From contig CAYTPZ010000003.1 in assembly GCA_964440095.1 (NCBI GenBank), forward strand, positions 46,469-110,468: 64,000 bases of DNA, read 5' to 3'. The stretch comes from JACNKJ01 sp964440095 (GTDB lineage Bacteria; Krumholzibacteriota; Krumholzibacteriia; JACNKJ01). The position numbers were made by a program, and so were the translations under genes. The notes beneath the pieces were generated by a model. That model saw nothing but the letters and a program-made list of their open reading frames with translations. It was not told the DNA's origin and searched no databases. Below are positions 50,775-59,860 of the stretch, piece by piece; within the stretch, counting starts at the first letter, position 1, and each line of letters begins with the position of its first letter.

Positions 50775-50794
50775 GATTATCCACGTGGATAATC
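50775..50794. promoter_or_regulatory. Perfect 20-bp palindrome resembling back-to-back DnaA boxes
   Basis: GATTATCCACGTGGATAATC is a perfect inverted repeat upstream of the HNH gene. Each arm, TTATCCAC, matches 8 of 9 positions of the DnaA box TTATCCACA. An 18-of-20 copy lies inside the HNH gene at 51525-51544. Confidence 0.7.
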
Positions 50795-50875
50795 AGTCGT
50801 ATTTCGCGGGATGTTTCGCCAGCGAGAATCGCGCCCGACGCTAGCGCAACTTGTTACCGTTATTTGCTTTACGTC

Positions 50876-50904
50876 TTGCAAAAGGACCCATTTCTTACTA
50901 TATT
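50876..50904 (+). promoter_or_regulatory. Sigma-70-like promoter for the HNH gene
   Basis: Plus strand: -35 TTGCAA, 17-base spacer, -10 TATATT, about 40 bases before ATG 50952. Confidence 0.65.
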
Positions 50905-50951
50905 TCAAGCCTCCCCGAGTCCCTCCCAACAGCTCTTCTTGGAGGCTCGGT

Positions 50952-51920
50952 ATGTCCGCATCAGACATTCATCAACGACTGCTATCCACACTCTCCGAAC
51001 TCGCCCGTGTCGAAAAGCAGGCGGTACTTCTCTTTGCCCAGATTGTCGAAGGACGGCTTTTCCGCGAGCTCGGCTACTCGTCCATGCGACAGTATGCGCG
51101 CGAGGCTCTCGGCTTTTCCGATTCGCGCTTCTATCACTTTCAGCAACTGGCCGATTCGTTCAAAGTCCTACCCGAAGTAAAGCAGGCGGTGACCTCCGGT
51201 GAACTGTCCTGGACGAAAGCGCGCGAGGTCGCGCGTGTGGCCAAACCGGAATCCCAGCGCGAGTGGATCGAAGTGGCGAAAGTCAGCACATCTCGGGAAC
51301 TCGAAACGCAGGTCAAGACTGCGCGGGCTTCGGGTGAGCGCTCGCCGACTCCGGATCTTTTTGAGGAAAGATCCGCGGCGGCGGCGCGCGTCGTACAGAC
51401 TGTCGGTTTGAAATTCTCGCCAGAGCAACTCGCGCAATTCGAAATCTTGATGGAAGCGCTGCGCAAGCAAGGCCTGAAAGGCTCACGCGAGGAAGTGCTG
51501 CTGGCGGCTCTCGACATGAAGGCGAATTATCCACGTGGACAATCCGCACCGAAGCAAATCGTGCTCTACCGTTGTGAAGATTGCGGAAAGACAGGCGTGC
51601 AAACGAGCCGCGGAATGCTGGAAGTCGATTCGGTGGCCGACTGCGACGCGCAGATCCTCGGCCAAGACGGCATCAACCGCTCGACGATTCCGCCGGGCAA
51701 GCGAAAACGAGTGCTCGCGCGAGATCATCACCGCTGCACAAGCCCCGGCTGCGGAAATACGCGCTTTCTCGAAGTGCACCACATCAAGCCAAAGGCAAAG
51801 GGCGGCGGCAATGACGAGGCGAATCTCACGACACTTTGCTCGGCATGCCACCGGCTACTGCATGATCGCAGCCCTCTGACCGGAGAGCGAAGCGGCTCCC
51901 CTTCCTCGCGACTTGCGTAG
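50952..51920 (+). CDS. HNH endonuclease-domain protein
   Basis: 322-residue protein. N-terminal helical part (HQRLLSTLSELARVEKQAVL, ELGYSSMRQYAREALGFSDS) resembles the DNA-binding-like region of the multi-copy DUF222/HNH families. A CEDC pair near 220 and a C-terminal HNH domain follow: LARDHHRCTSPGCG, LEVHHIKPKAKGGGNDEANL, LCSACHRLLH, with HNH His, Asn and His and a zinc Cys set. Function is unknown; it may be a mobile-element-like nuclease. ATG 50952 has GGAGG 6 bases upstream. Confidence 0.88.
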   Translation: MSASDIHQRLLSTLSELARVEKQAVLLFAQIVEGRLFRELGYSSMRQYAREALGFSDSRFYHFQQLADSFKVLPEVKQAVTSGELSWTKAREVARVAKPESQREWIEVAKVSTSRELETQVKTARASGERSPTPDLFEERSAAAARVVQTVGLKFSPEQLAQFEILMEALRKQGLKGSREEVLLAALDMKANYPRGQSAPKQIVLYRCEDCGKTGVQTSRGMLEVDSVADCDAQILGQDGINRSTIPPGKRKRVLARDHHRCTSPGCGNTRFLEVHHIKPKAKGGGNDEANLTTLCSACHRLLHDRSPLTGERSGSPSSRLA

Positions 51921-51991
51921 CGGCGCGAGGGCTTCGCTACTTCGGAGTTGCTCGAGCCACGCAGGCGGCGCGAGAGGAGAGGCCGCGAGCG

Positions 51992-54718
51992 CTACAGCAC
52001 GAACGAGATCTCGGATTGCGGCGTCCGGCAATCCATGTCCCGCCCCCGGTCACGATGATCCGCGATCTCTGCGGCCACACCAATGGAGCGCCCGAATAGG
52101 AAGAGCGTGAAAACGAGATTCTGAATCTGCGCATCGCTCAATTTCCCGGCCTTCATCTGTTTCCAAACCAGCTTCAAGGAAATCACCGCCAGCACCGCAT
52201 CGATATTCACGCAGAACACGTTCTTCGTGATGCCTTGCTCGTGAAGCTCCTGAACGAGGTGATGGTAGAAATCCAGAAAGACGTTGGAGATGTTCCGGTC
52301 AGCCAATTCCCGGCGAATGAAATTTTCACGCGGATCGATATTCACTGCGTTGCCCTTGAACACGGGATGATTCACGCAGGGAATGGGCTTCACCCGCAAG
52401 ACACCCCGGCTCTTCTGCTCCCGCTTGAACTCGCCGTACTGTGAGGCGGCCTTCTCAGCCATTCCACGGAGGTCGATACCGTGTTCGGCATCCCCCGGAT
52501 CCTTGAGACCCGAACCCTCGAAGTTCTTCAGCAGAAATTCCACGGCTTCGAAGCCATTGCCTCCGTGCGCAAGTCCGGTGCCCGCGAGGAAGCCCACGAA
52601 GTCCATGGAAATGTGATTGCGGGCGCTCACGGTTTCCTTGGCGCCTTTGGCCGAAAGCGTTCCCGGCCCGTTGGTGAGCGTCAGACCCATGAGGTACTTG
52701 AACTCATCGAGTTCTTCGAGCCCAGGCTTGCGTGAAAAGAGAATGCGAAAGGCATTCTCACTGAAGCTCATGCGAAGGCCCGCCATGTCCGACCCCGTGA
52801 GCTTCTTCCAGTAGGCGTTACCCTTGGGATCCACCACCGAGCAGGCAAAGAGTTTGGAGATGATGGCCAGGTACTCCAATGAATCTTCGAGCACCAATCG
52901 CGTGATGCGTTTGCGCACCATGGGTCGCCAAAAAATACACAGGGCCATGGAGGCGAGCAGGAATTCATGCAGATCGCGCACCTGCATTTCATTGCGTTCG
53001 GCCAGGCCCAGAATGAATTGGCAGACGCGAAGCGCCAGGCAATCCTTCTTGCTCTTCTTCACTTCCTTGAGCAGGAACTGGGTCTGGGCATCCAGTTCGC
53101 CCTTTGCTTTTTCGAACAGCGCTTCGCGAATCTCACCTTCGAGTTCGACGGGCAGGCGCTTCATACGATCGTCGAGCTTGTGATTCCGAATGAGGTCGAT
53201 GACGAAGCGCATGTGTTCTTTGGCTTTGAGGAGCTTTGGTTGGGCTCCCTGGGCTGCTATAACCGAAGTCAGATAGGCGTTGGGTGTCGCGCCCATTTCA
53301 CGCGCGCGCAGCACCTGATCGACCTCGCCCTCTTCCAGTTTCAGGAAGCTGTTGAGTAGCAGATTGAGCGTTTTCGTATCTTCTTCGGGCGGCTTCACCT
53401 TGGCCAGGGTGAAGAAGATGTTCTCCTCCAGGGTTAACTTGGAAAGCTCCAAGATCGACTTGCCGTGCAACTCGGAAACCTGTGTGCCTGGATCCATGCG
53501 CGATGCACCCGAAGCGTTGCGCATGTTCTGACGGAGAGGCTGCGCGCCCACCTGCTTCTTCACCGAATCCATCTGTTCGCCGTAGGGGCTCAGCGGGGTG
53601 ACCACAGGAAGATCCAAATCGGCGGGAATGGGCATGAAGTTGTCGCTGAGCCAGAGCTTCAGGCTCAAGTCGCCACTGGATTCGAAATCCAACTCCTCGC
53701 CGATTTCTTCGTAAACGGCCTGCATGGCCTGGGGAAATGCCTGGATCGACTCAACCCGCACACCGCGCTTGCTGACCTTGGGATTCTCCGGATCGAAAAC
53801 CGGCACACCGAAGTACTCATCGAACCAATCTTCCTTGCTTTCCGCATCGTCACCGCTACCGGCCAGCGCACCCGCGTGCCCGCATGAACGGCTTATGTCC
53901 TTCTTCCAACGCCCGGTCACACAAACCACGATGGGTTTGTTGAATCCGAACTTGCGCCGGCGAATCCAGTCGAGTGCGGTTTTCTCGTAGTAACCGCCGG
54001 GCTCCACGTAGAGCGCTACGGCTTTGGTTCGTGGATCGTTCTGCGCAGCGTAGAGGAATTCCGGCAGGGCGAAGTGAATGTAGACGTCCTTGCCCGAACT
54101 CACGGCCGTGGAAATCCCAAAACCCGCCGTGCGTAGATACTCGCCGATGGTCGTTGTGAAGTTGCCGCTGTTGCTGTGGATGGCCACCGACCCCTGACGC
54201 AGGGTTTCCTCGGGCTTGTCGCCGCCGAGAGCTCCACCGATGCGTACATGATCCCAGGCATTGGCCACGCCCAGGCAGTTGCATCCGATCACGTCAACGC
54301 CGGCTTCCTGGCAGAGGAAACGAATGTTGCGCGAGTCGGCCGTGGAAACCTTTTCGGTAATGATGATGATGCGCTTGAGATCGTGATTGAAACTAACCAG
54401 TTCGCTCACGGCCTGGCTCACTGCGCTGGGCGGTAGGTAGATGACGCCCACATCGAAACTGTGTCCGGCCTTCATCACCTCACGCACACTGGGATAGACG
54501 GGGATCTCCCCCAGCTCGGTTTCCATGACGCCTTCGCGGCCGTACTGAACGCCGGCCACCACATTGCCGCCCGAGTATTCGTGAGAAACAGGCGTGACCT
54601 TGCGGCTCTCGCCGCCCTGGATGTTGATCACGCAGACGCGCGACTTCTTGGTCACCATCTCTTCCAGTGAGTAGATGCCGACGAAATAGGGGAAGGGTTT
54701 GGTTTGTAGTTGTCTCAT
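51992..54718 (-). CDS. aclB: ATP-citrate-lyase-like large subunit (SCS-alpha plus citrate-synthase domains)
   Basis: 908-residue protein with a CoA-ligase alpha part and a citrate-synthase part, as in ATP-citrate lyase, which cleaves citrate to acetyl-CoA and oxaloacetate using ATP. Residues 1-330: CoA-binding and ligase domains with the phospho-His segment RSCGHAGALAG near 280. Residues about 420-880: citrate-synthase-like, with GLAHGGNGFEAVEFL, PCVNHPVFKGN and NVFCVNIDAVLAVI carrying candidate catalytic His and Asp. It is 300 residues longer than Chlorobium AclB and diverged (the ADHGP-type motif reads TNGP). Its partner aclA lies 8 bases upstream. A citryl-CoA synthetase/lyase or a novel CoA ligase is possible. 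Confidence 0.75.
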   Translation of the reverse strand: MRQLQTKPFPYFVGIYSLEEMVTKKSRVCVINIQGGESRKVTPVSHEYSGGNVVAGVQYGREGVMETELGEIPVYPSVREVMKAGHSFDVGVIYLPPSAVSQAVSELVSFNHDLKRIIIITEKVSTADSRNIRFLCQEAGVDVIGCNCLGVANAWDHVRIGGALGGDKPEETLRQGSVAIHSNSGNFTTTIGEYLRTAGFGISTAVSSGKDVYIHFALPEFLYAAQNDPRTKAVALYVEPGGYYEKTALDWIRRRKFGFNKPIVVCVTGRWKKDISRSCGHAGALAGSGDDAESKEDWFDEYFGVPVFDPENPKVSKRGVRVESIQAFPQAMQAVYEEIGEELDFESSGDLSLKLWLSDNFMPIPADLDLPVVTPLSPYGEQMDSVKKQVGAQPLRQNMRNASGASRMDPGTQVSELHGKSILELSKLTLEENIFFTLAKVKPPEEDTKTLNLLLNSFLKLEEGEVDQVLRAREMGATPNAYLTSVIAAQGAQPKLLKAKEHMRFVIDLIRNHKLDDRMKRLPVELEGEIREALFEKAKGELDAQTQFLLKEVKKSKKDCLALRVCQFILGLAERNEMQVRDLHEFLLASMALCIFWRPMVRKRITRLVLEDSLEYLAIISKLFACSVVDPKGNAYWKKLTGSDMAGLRMSFSENAFRILFSRKPGLEELDEFKYLMGLTLTNGPGTLSAKGAKETVSARNHISMDFVGFLAGTGLAHGGNGFEAVEFLLKNFEGSGLKDPGDAEHGIDLRGMAEKAASQYGEFKREQKSRGVLRVKPIPCVNHPVFKGNAVNIDPRENFIRRELADRNISNVFLDFYHHLVQELHEQGITKNVFCVNIDAVLAVISLKLVWKQMKAGKLSDAQIQNLVFTLFLFGRSIGVAAEIADHRDRGRDMDCRTPQSEISFVL

Positions 54719-54726
54719 GGTTCCTC

Positions 54727-55998
54727 CTAGACGCCAGCCGCCTGGGTTTCATTGTACTGAGCCATGCCTGCTTCGCCCCACCACTGGTCGATCTTCTTCG
54801 CGTACTCGAGGGTGAGAATCATCGAAGTGTCGTAACCGAAAAACTTGTAGGGAAGCTTGAGCGAATCGAGAATGTCGCGCCCATAGGCCATGCCCTGAAC
54901 CAGGTTCGGACCGCCGCGCCCCACCACAACATAGATGGGCTTCCAGCCGTTCTCGGCGATGTGATCGCGCAAGGCATCGAACATGCCGCGGAAGGTCACA
55001 TAGATGTCGGTGTTGTTGGCCTTGCCACCGATGATCAGAATAGTGTTGGCCGCCTCCATGTGATACTTAAAGGCGATGCGCGCGATCTGATACATCTTCT
55101 CGTAGGGCGGATTGCCGCCGAAGTCCGAAGAGAAGATTGCCCGGTCGCCCAGAGTTTCGGTGGCCGCGCTGTTGGCGCCTCCCCCGAACATGAAGGGAAG
55201 AATGCTTCCCTTTGCGTTCAGTTCGAGTACGTCACTCTGACCCTGATAGGTGCGCAGGCGATTGATTTCCGCTTCAAAGGGCGTGATGTCCGACTGGAAG
55301 ATACCCGATGGCAGGCCGGCGCGTTTCCAGGCGGGGTTATCCTGGTCGAAAGCCGCCTTGATGTCGCAGGCCGTGGCTACGTACTTTCCGCCTTCGCGCT
55401 TGATGCGCAGGGGATTGATCTCGATGGTCGACAGGCCGTAGCTCTGATAGAGATCCCAAAGTTTGGGCAGCGACTGAACCAGAGGACTGATGAACTGCTT
55501 GGGACAGTGGGTATCCTTGAGGGCGTTGGTGATGTCGAAACTCTTGAGCCCGATGAAAGGATCCACCCAGGTGGTTTTCATCTTGTCTTCGCCTAGGGTT
55601 TCGATATCCACGCCGCCATGGGGCGATAGGGTGAAGATGGGTTTGCGCGAGACCGTGGATTCGGTGATGGAAAAGTAGACTTCGATTTCCGAGTCCACGA
55701 ACTCTTCAAAGGTGCAACCGTTAGCCTGCACGGGACGGCTGCCGTGATGATGTTGTGCGAAGTAGAGATCCTTCTTGGCAGCCAGCGCGTCAGGCAGGTT
55801 GTCCACGATGCGGATCAAACCCGCCTTGCCCTTCTTGCCCACGCCTTCGTGGAAAATGGGCTTAACGACGATCTTTCCATACTTGTCCAGCAGGCCTTGA
55901 ATTTCGCCGGCCGTGGCGCCACCCGTCACGAATTCGGGATGTGGAAAATCCACTAGATCCAAAAGCTGCGCCCCGTATTTCAAACCTGAGAGCTGCAT
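54727..55998 (-). CDS. aclA: ATP-citrate-lyase-like small subunit (ATP-grasp)
   Basis: 423-residue ATP-grasp/SCS-beta-like subunit. KIVVKPIFHEGVGKKGKAGLI near 42-62 and STIEINPLRIKREG near 188 are the ATP-grasp and metal-binding parts; the C-terminal citrate-binding half has LPFMFGGGANSAATETLGD near 267, ILIIGGKANNTDIYVTFRG and VVVGRGGPNLVQG. This follows the AclA plan (398 residues in Chlorobium). ATG 55998 has AAGGAG upstream, and a CRP-like operator lies 45 bases before the start. With aclB it could support a reductive or reversible TCA cycle. Confidence 0.82.
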   Translation of the reverse strand: MQLSGLKYGAQLLDLVDFPHPEFVTGGATAGEIQGLLDKYGKIVVKPIFHEGVGKKGKAGLIRIVDNLPDALAAKKDLYFAQHHHGSRPVQANGCTFEEFVDSEIEVYFSITESTVSRKPIFTLSPHGGVDIETLGEDKMKTTWVDPFIGLKSFDITNALKDTHCPKQFISPLVQSLPKLWDLYQSYGLSTIEINPLRIKREGGKYVATACDIKAAFDQDNPAWKRAGLPSGIFQSDITPFEAEINRLRTYQGQSDVLELNAKGSILPFMFGGGANSAATETLGDRAIFSSDFGGNPPYEKMYQIARIAFKYHMEAANTILIIGGKANNTDIYVTFRGMFDALRDHIAENGWKPIYVVVGRGGPNLVQGMAYGRDILDSLKLPYKFFGYDTSMILTLEYAKKIDQWWGEAGMAQYNETQAAGV

Positions 55999-56042
55999 GT
56001 CATCTCCTTGGGCCGTCGCTCTTCGCGCCCTGCGCGGGGCGG

Positions 56043-56076
56043 CCGCCTCTTGTGAAATTCGTCACAAGAAAGGCGG
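56043..56076. promoter_or_regulatory. CRP/FNR-like operator within an extended inverted repeat
   Basis: Contains TGTGA-N6-TCACA, a perfect two-fold CRP-type site, inside a longer inverted repeat (TCTTGTGA/TCACAAGA flanked by CCGCC/GGCGG). No T-run follows on either strand, so it is not an intrinsic terminator. It lies 45-78 bases upstream of the aclA start. Confidence 0.6.
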
Positions 56077-56113
56077 AAGCCCTTGGATTAGCAAGCGTTA
56101 ATCGGAAATATCG

Positions 56114-57571
56114 CTAGCGACGGCTTCGATTGAAGCGCGCCTGAAGGCGGCGGCCCATCTCGCCCCAGATCTCGGTCTGAGTGGGATGGGGATGAATGGC
56201 CCGAGACAGCTGATCCAGGGTCATTTCCCCGGCAACCAGAGCCACGGCCTCGCCGATGAGAGCGTCCGCATGGTCGGCCAGCAGATGAGCACCCAGGATA
56301 CGACCGCTCTCCTTCTCGGCAACCAGCTTGAACATTCCGTGGGTCTCAAAGCCCAATCGAGCTTTCACATCCACATCCAGGGGATAGCGGATTTCGCCGG
56401 CGTCCAGGCCCCTGTCCTTGGCCTGCTCAAGACTGAGTCCCACCGAAGCCACCTGCGGACGAGTGAAAACGACCCCACCATCCAAATCGGCGTCATAACG
56501 GGCAGTCTTGCCCTGGATATTTTCAGCCGCCACGCGGCCCTGGGTCGAGGCAGTGTGCGCGAGCATGAGCCCGCCGATGACATCGCCCACGGCAAAGATG
56601 TGGGGCTGGTTCGTGCGGCAGGAGTCGTCCACGCGAATCACGCCGTTCTCAGTTTCGATACCGGCAGCATCGAGACCGAGGCCATCTAGTTGAGGACGTT
56701 TGCCCGCGGCCATGAGAACCCGATCCACCGTGATCGACTGCTCCCGACCTTCGGCGTCGGTGAAATCCAGGCTCACTGCGCCTAATTCTCCGCTGATCTT
56801 CGTGACCTTGGCTCCGCAATGAAGGTTCAGATTCTCCTCTTCCGAAAGAGCCGCCTGAAGGCCGAGGGCCACGGCGCGCTCCATTTCGGGAAGGATGCGA
56901 TCCATCATTTCGATGAGCGTGACTTCACTGCCGAAGTCGCTGAAAATCTGCGCCATCTCCAGACCGATGGCGCCCGCGCCCACGATGGCCAAGCGCTCGG
57001 GACGCGTGCGCAAATCCCAGACGGTTTCGCTGCTGAGCACTGCCCCGCTGGCCAGACCTTCATGAGCGCCGGGAATGGGCGGTACGAAGGCCGGCGCGCC
57101 GGTGGCGATAAGCGCAGCGCCGAAACTCAAAGTGCGCGTGGAGCCGTCGGGTTCTGTGAGTTCGAGTTCGTGTTCTGCCGTGAATACTGCACGGGCATGG
57201 ATGTAATCGATCCGCGACTTGAGATCCGTCTTCAGGGCAAGCTCGCCTCGCTGCTGGAGGAGGTCTTTACGAAACGACTCCAGCGCCGCCCAGTCCAGAT
57301 GCCCCTCGCCCCCGTTTTTTACACCCAGACGAATGTCATTGATCCGATCACGCAGGCGATCGGCCGCCGCGCGCCAGGTCTTTGAGGGAATGCATCCGCG
57401 CCAAAGGCACTCTCCGCCGGGCAGGGGAGCGTCGTTGACCAGTGCGACTTTCAGTTTCGCCGCTGCCAACTCGCGCGCGCAGTCCTCTCCACCGGGACCG
57501 CCGCCGATTACGACGACCTCGAAGTCCCAATCACCCTTTGGAATAATCGTCGATTTCTCACTGGAGCGCAT
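56114..57571 (-). CDS. Dihydrolipoamide dehydrogenase-like flavoprotein disulfide reductase
   Basis: 485-residue FAD/NAD pyridine nucleotide-disulfide reductase. FAD loop VVVIGGGPGGEDCARELAAA near 19-38, redox-active GGECLWRGCIPSK near 52-64 (Cys-x4-Cys), NAD site AIVGAGAIGLEMAQ near 191, and the C-terminal IHPHPTQTEIWGE with the catalytic His. A dihydrolipoyl dehydrogenase or mercuric-reductase-like enzyme; a second, more canonical E3 lies in the pdh operon (61192). It is transcribed divergently from pdhA. ATG 57571 has GGAGG 8 bases upstream. Confidence 0.88.
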   Translation of the reverse strand: MRSSEKSTIIPKGDWDFEVVVIGGGPGGEDCARELAAAKLKVALVNDAPLPGGECLWRGCIPSKTWRAAADRLRDRINDIRLGVKNGGEGHLDWAALESFRKDLLQQRGELALKTDLKSRIDYIHARAVFTAEHELELTEPDGSTRTLSFGAALIATGAPAFVPPIPGAHEGLASGAVLSSETVWDLRTRPERLAIVGAGAIGLEMAQIFSDFGSEVTLIEMMDRILPEMERAVALGLQAALSEEENLNLHCGAKVTKISGELGAVSLDFTDAEGREQSITVDRVLMAAGKRPQLDGLGLDAAGIETENGVIRVDDSCRTNQPHIFAVGDVIGGLMLAHTASTQGRVAAENIQGKTARYDADLDGGVVFTRPQVASVGLSLEQAKDRGLDAGEIRYPLDVDVKARLGFETHGMFKLVAEKESGRILGAHLLADHADALIGEAVALVAGEMTLDQLSRAIHPHPTQTEIWGEMGRRLQARFNRSRR

Positions 57572-57772
57572 GGATCGAACCTCCTGGAATGCGGCGATCA
57601 TCTATCGGACCATACCTTGGAAAGTGGGGCAAGGGACGGAGTGTGGCAAGCCCTCAGGTCGGCTTTGAGGATATCAGGGTATCCTAACCGTCTAATCCGT
57701 AACTGGTTGAAATACTGGACATTAGCAAGCAAATTTCCCTTGTTGCCGGCTGACATTAGCGAGAGGACAAGC
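57572..57772. promoter_or_regulatory. Divergent regulatory region between the lpd-like gene and pdhA
   Basis: The 201-base gap holds a small inverted repeat GGATA-N6-TATCC at 57669-57684 and a weak plus-strand promoter candidate, TTGAAA near 57713 with 17-base spacing to CAAATT. Neither is strongly supported. Confidence 0.3.
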
Positions 57773-58888
57773 ATGCCCCTGAGCGAAATCGCGAAATTCG
57801 GCGTCTCCAGACTCGAAGTTCTGGATGCCGAGGGAAAGATCGATCCAGCCCTCGATCCCGGACTCTCCGACGAGCGGCTCCTGGAGATCCATCGTTACAT
57901 GTGCCTCGGCCGCGAAGCCGATGCGCGCATGTTCAAACTTCAGCGCACCGGACGCCTGGGCACCTTTCCGCCCACGGCCGGCCAGGAGGCCGTCTCCGTG
58001 GCCGCCGTCGCCGCAGTCCGCGAGACCGACTGGTTCACCGGTGCCTTTCGTGAGTTGCCCGGCCGGCTCATGCGCGGGCAGACCTTCACCCAACTCTTGA
58101 AATTCTGGGCCGGTCACGAAGAGGGCGCGGCCGGCCCCATGGACATGCGCACGATTCCCGACAACATCGTCATCGCCTCGCAGATCCCCCAGGCCGTGGG
58201 CATCGCCTATGCAATGAAGCTGAAGGGCGAGGACAGCGTCGTCCTGAACTTCTTCGGCGACGGCGCGACCAGCGAGGGCGACTTTCACGAAGGACTCAAC
58301 TTCGCCTCGGTCTGGAAGAGCCCGGTGATTTTCATCATCCAGAACAATGGATGGGCCATCTCCACGCCGCGGGCCAAGCAGACGAACTCGGCGACTCTGG
58401 CGCAGAAGGCCATCGCCTACGGTATGCCCGGGATTATCGTGGATGGTAATGACGCATTAGCCGTTCACACCGCCGTGAGTCAGGCCGCCGAGCGGGCGCG
58501 CAAGGGCGAGGGCCCCACGCTGATCGAGGCGCAGACCTATCGCATGGGCGTGCACACCACGGCCGACGATCCCACACGCTATCGCAGCGACGAAGAAGTG
58601 GCGGCGTGGGCGGCCAAGGATCCCATTGAACGTTTCCAGCGCTACCTGGAAGGCAAGGGCATCTGGGACGCCGACAAACAGGCTGCCCTCGAGGAAGAGA
58701 TCAAGGCCGAGGTGGCCGCCAGCGTGGCGGACTTCGAGGGCATGGAGAAGATCCATCCCGCGACGCCCTTCGATCATGTCTTCGAAGAGAGCAACCCGGA
58801 ACTGGAACGTCAGCGCGAAATCTTCCTGGAGAACATTCGCGTCGAATTCCCCGAAGACCTGGAAGGAGTCGCCGATGCCAAAGCTTAA
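57773..58888 (+). CDS. pdhA: Pyruvate dehydrogenase E1 component alpha subunit
   Basis: Thiamine-diphosphate-dependent E1 alpha chain, 371 residues, decarboxylating pyruvate and passing the acetyl group to E2 lipoate. Substrate-side helix YMCLGREADARMFKLQRTGR near 42-61; ThDP/Mg motif FFGDGATSEGDFHEGLNFAS near 161-180 (GDGx-N), and TYRMGVHTTADDPTRYR near 258. ATG 57773 has GAGAGGA 5 bases upstream. It overlaps pdhB by 14 bases. A branched-chain 2-oxoacid E1 is an alternative; the LGREADARM/GRLGTFPP pattern is commonly annotated as pyruvate. Confidence 0.93.
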   Translation: MPLSEIAKFGVSRLEVLDAEGKIDPALDPGLSDERLLEIHRYMCLGREADARMFKLQRTGRLGTFPPTAGQEAVSVAAVAAVRETDWFTGAFRELPGRLMRGQTFTQLLKFWAGHEEGAAGPMDMRTIPDNIVIASQIPQAVGIAYAMKLKGEDSVVLNFFGDGATSEGDFHEGLNFASVWKSPVIFIIQNNGWAISTPRAKQTNSATLAQKAIAYGMPGIIVDGNDALAVHTAVSQAAERARKGEGPTLIEAQTYRMGVHTTADDPTRYRSDEEVAAWAAKDPIERFQRYLEGKGIWDADKQAALEEEIKAEVAASVADFEGMEKIHPATPFDHVFEESNPELERQREIFLENIRVEFPEDLEGVADAKA

Positions 58889-59852
58889 CATGGTCCAGGC
58901 GATCAACCTCGCCCTGCATCAGGAAATGGAAGCCGACGAAACTGTACTCACATTGGGCCAGGATATCGGCGTGAACGGCGGCGTGTTCCGCGTCACCGAG
59001 GGGCTCTTTGAAAAGTTCGGCGAAAAGCGTGTCATCGACACACCCATCGCCGAATCGGCCATCGTGGGCGCCTCCATCGGCATGGCCCAGGCCGGACTGA
59101 GACCCGTGGCCGAGATGCAGTTCTCGGGATTCTCCTACTACGGACTTCAGCAGGTGGAAAGCCATGCCACGCGCTGGCGCTCCCGCAGCCAGGGCAACAT
59201 TACCGTGCCCATGGTTCTGCGTATGCCCTACGGCGGAGGCGTTCACGCGTTGGAGCATCACAGCGAAAGTCGGGAAGCCACTTACGCCCACTTCCCGGGC
59301 ATGAAGGTGGTGCTGCCTTCGGGTCCGCGCAACGCGCGCGCGCTCATGGTGGCGTCCATCCGTGACAATGATCCGGTCATCTTCATGGAGCCCAAGCGCA
59401 GCTACCGAGCCTTCAAGGAAGAAGTGCCCGAAGAGCCCGAGGTCATGGAGATCGGCAAGGCTCAGGTGGTCAGAGAGGGCAAGGACATCACCCTGGTGGC
59501 CTGGGGCGCCATGATGCGTCAGTCGCTGGATGCGGCAGACCGCATGGAGAAGAAGGGTGTGAGCGTTGAGCTCATCGACCTGCTCAGTGTGGCTCCTCTG
59601 GACAGCGACACCATCAACGCGTCGGTGGCCAAGACCGGTCGCTGTGTCGTGGTGCAGGAAGCTCCGAGGAGCTTGGGCATTTCCAGCGAGATCATCGCGC
59701 GCATCAACGACCACACGCTCATGTATCTCGAAGCGCCTGTGGGACGCGTGACCGGATTCGATGTGGTCACTCCCAACTTCGCGCGCGAGAAATGGTATCT
59801 TCCTACGGCGTCGCAGGTGGAACGCCAGCTCGACGCAACCATGGCGTTTTAG
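58875..59852 (+). CDS. pdhB: Pyruvate dehydrogenase E1 component beta subunit
   Basis: E1 beta chain of 325 residues, partner of PdhA. ThDP-side LTLGQDIGVNGGVFRVTEGL near 26-45, DTPIAESAIVGASIGMAQAG near 56-75, MVLRMPYGGGVHALEHHSES near 113-132, and the transketolase C-terminal domain from about 195. AAGGAG lies 6 bases before ATG 58875, inside the pdhA 3' end, giving translational coupling. Confidence 0.96.
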   Translation: MPKLNMVQAINLALHQEMEADETVLTLGQDIGVNGGVFRVTEGLFEKFGEKRVIDTPIAESAIVGASIGMAQAGLRPVAEMQFSGFSYYGLQQVESHATRWRSRSQGNITVPMVLRMPYGGGVHALEHHSESREATYAHFPGMKVVLPSGPRNARALMVASIRDNDPVIFMEPKRSYRAFKEEVPEEPEVMEIGKAQVVREGKDITLVAWGAMMRQSLDAADRMEKKGVSVELIDLLSVAPLDSDTINASVAKTGRCVVVQEAPRSLGISSEIIARINDHTLMYLEAPVGRVTGFDVVTPNFAREKWYLPTASQVERQLDATMAF

Positions 59853-59860
59853 GGGGCGGA

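Noticed and set aside
56043..56076. Intrinsic terminator for the lpd-like gene at 56114
   Set aside because: The stem is good but no T-run follows on the minus strand; the TGTGA-N6-TCACA core fits an operator better.
58701..59714. Antisense frame of 337 codons within pdhA/pdhB
   Set aside because: pdhA and pdhB are certain from motifs, and the antisense product has no domain.
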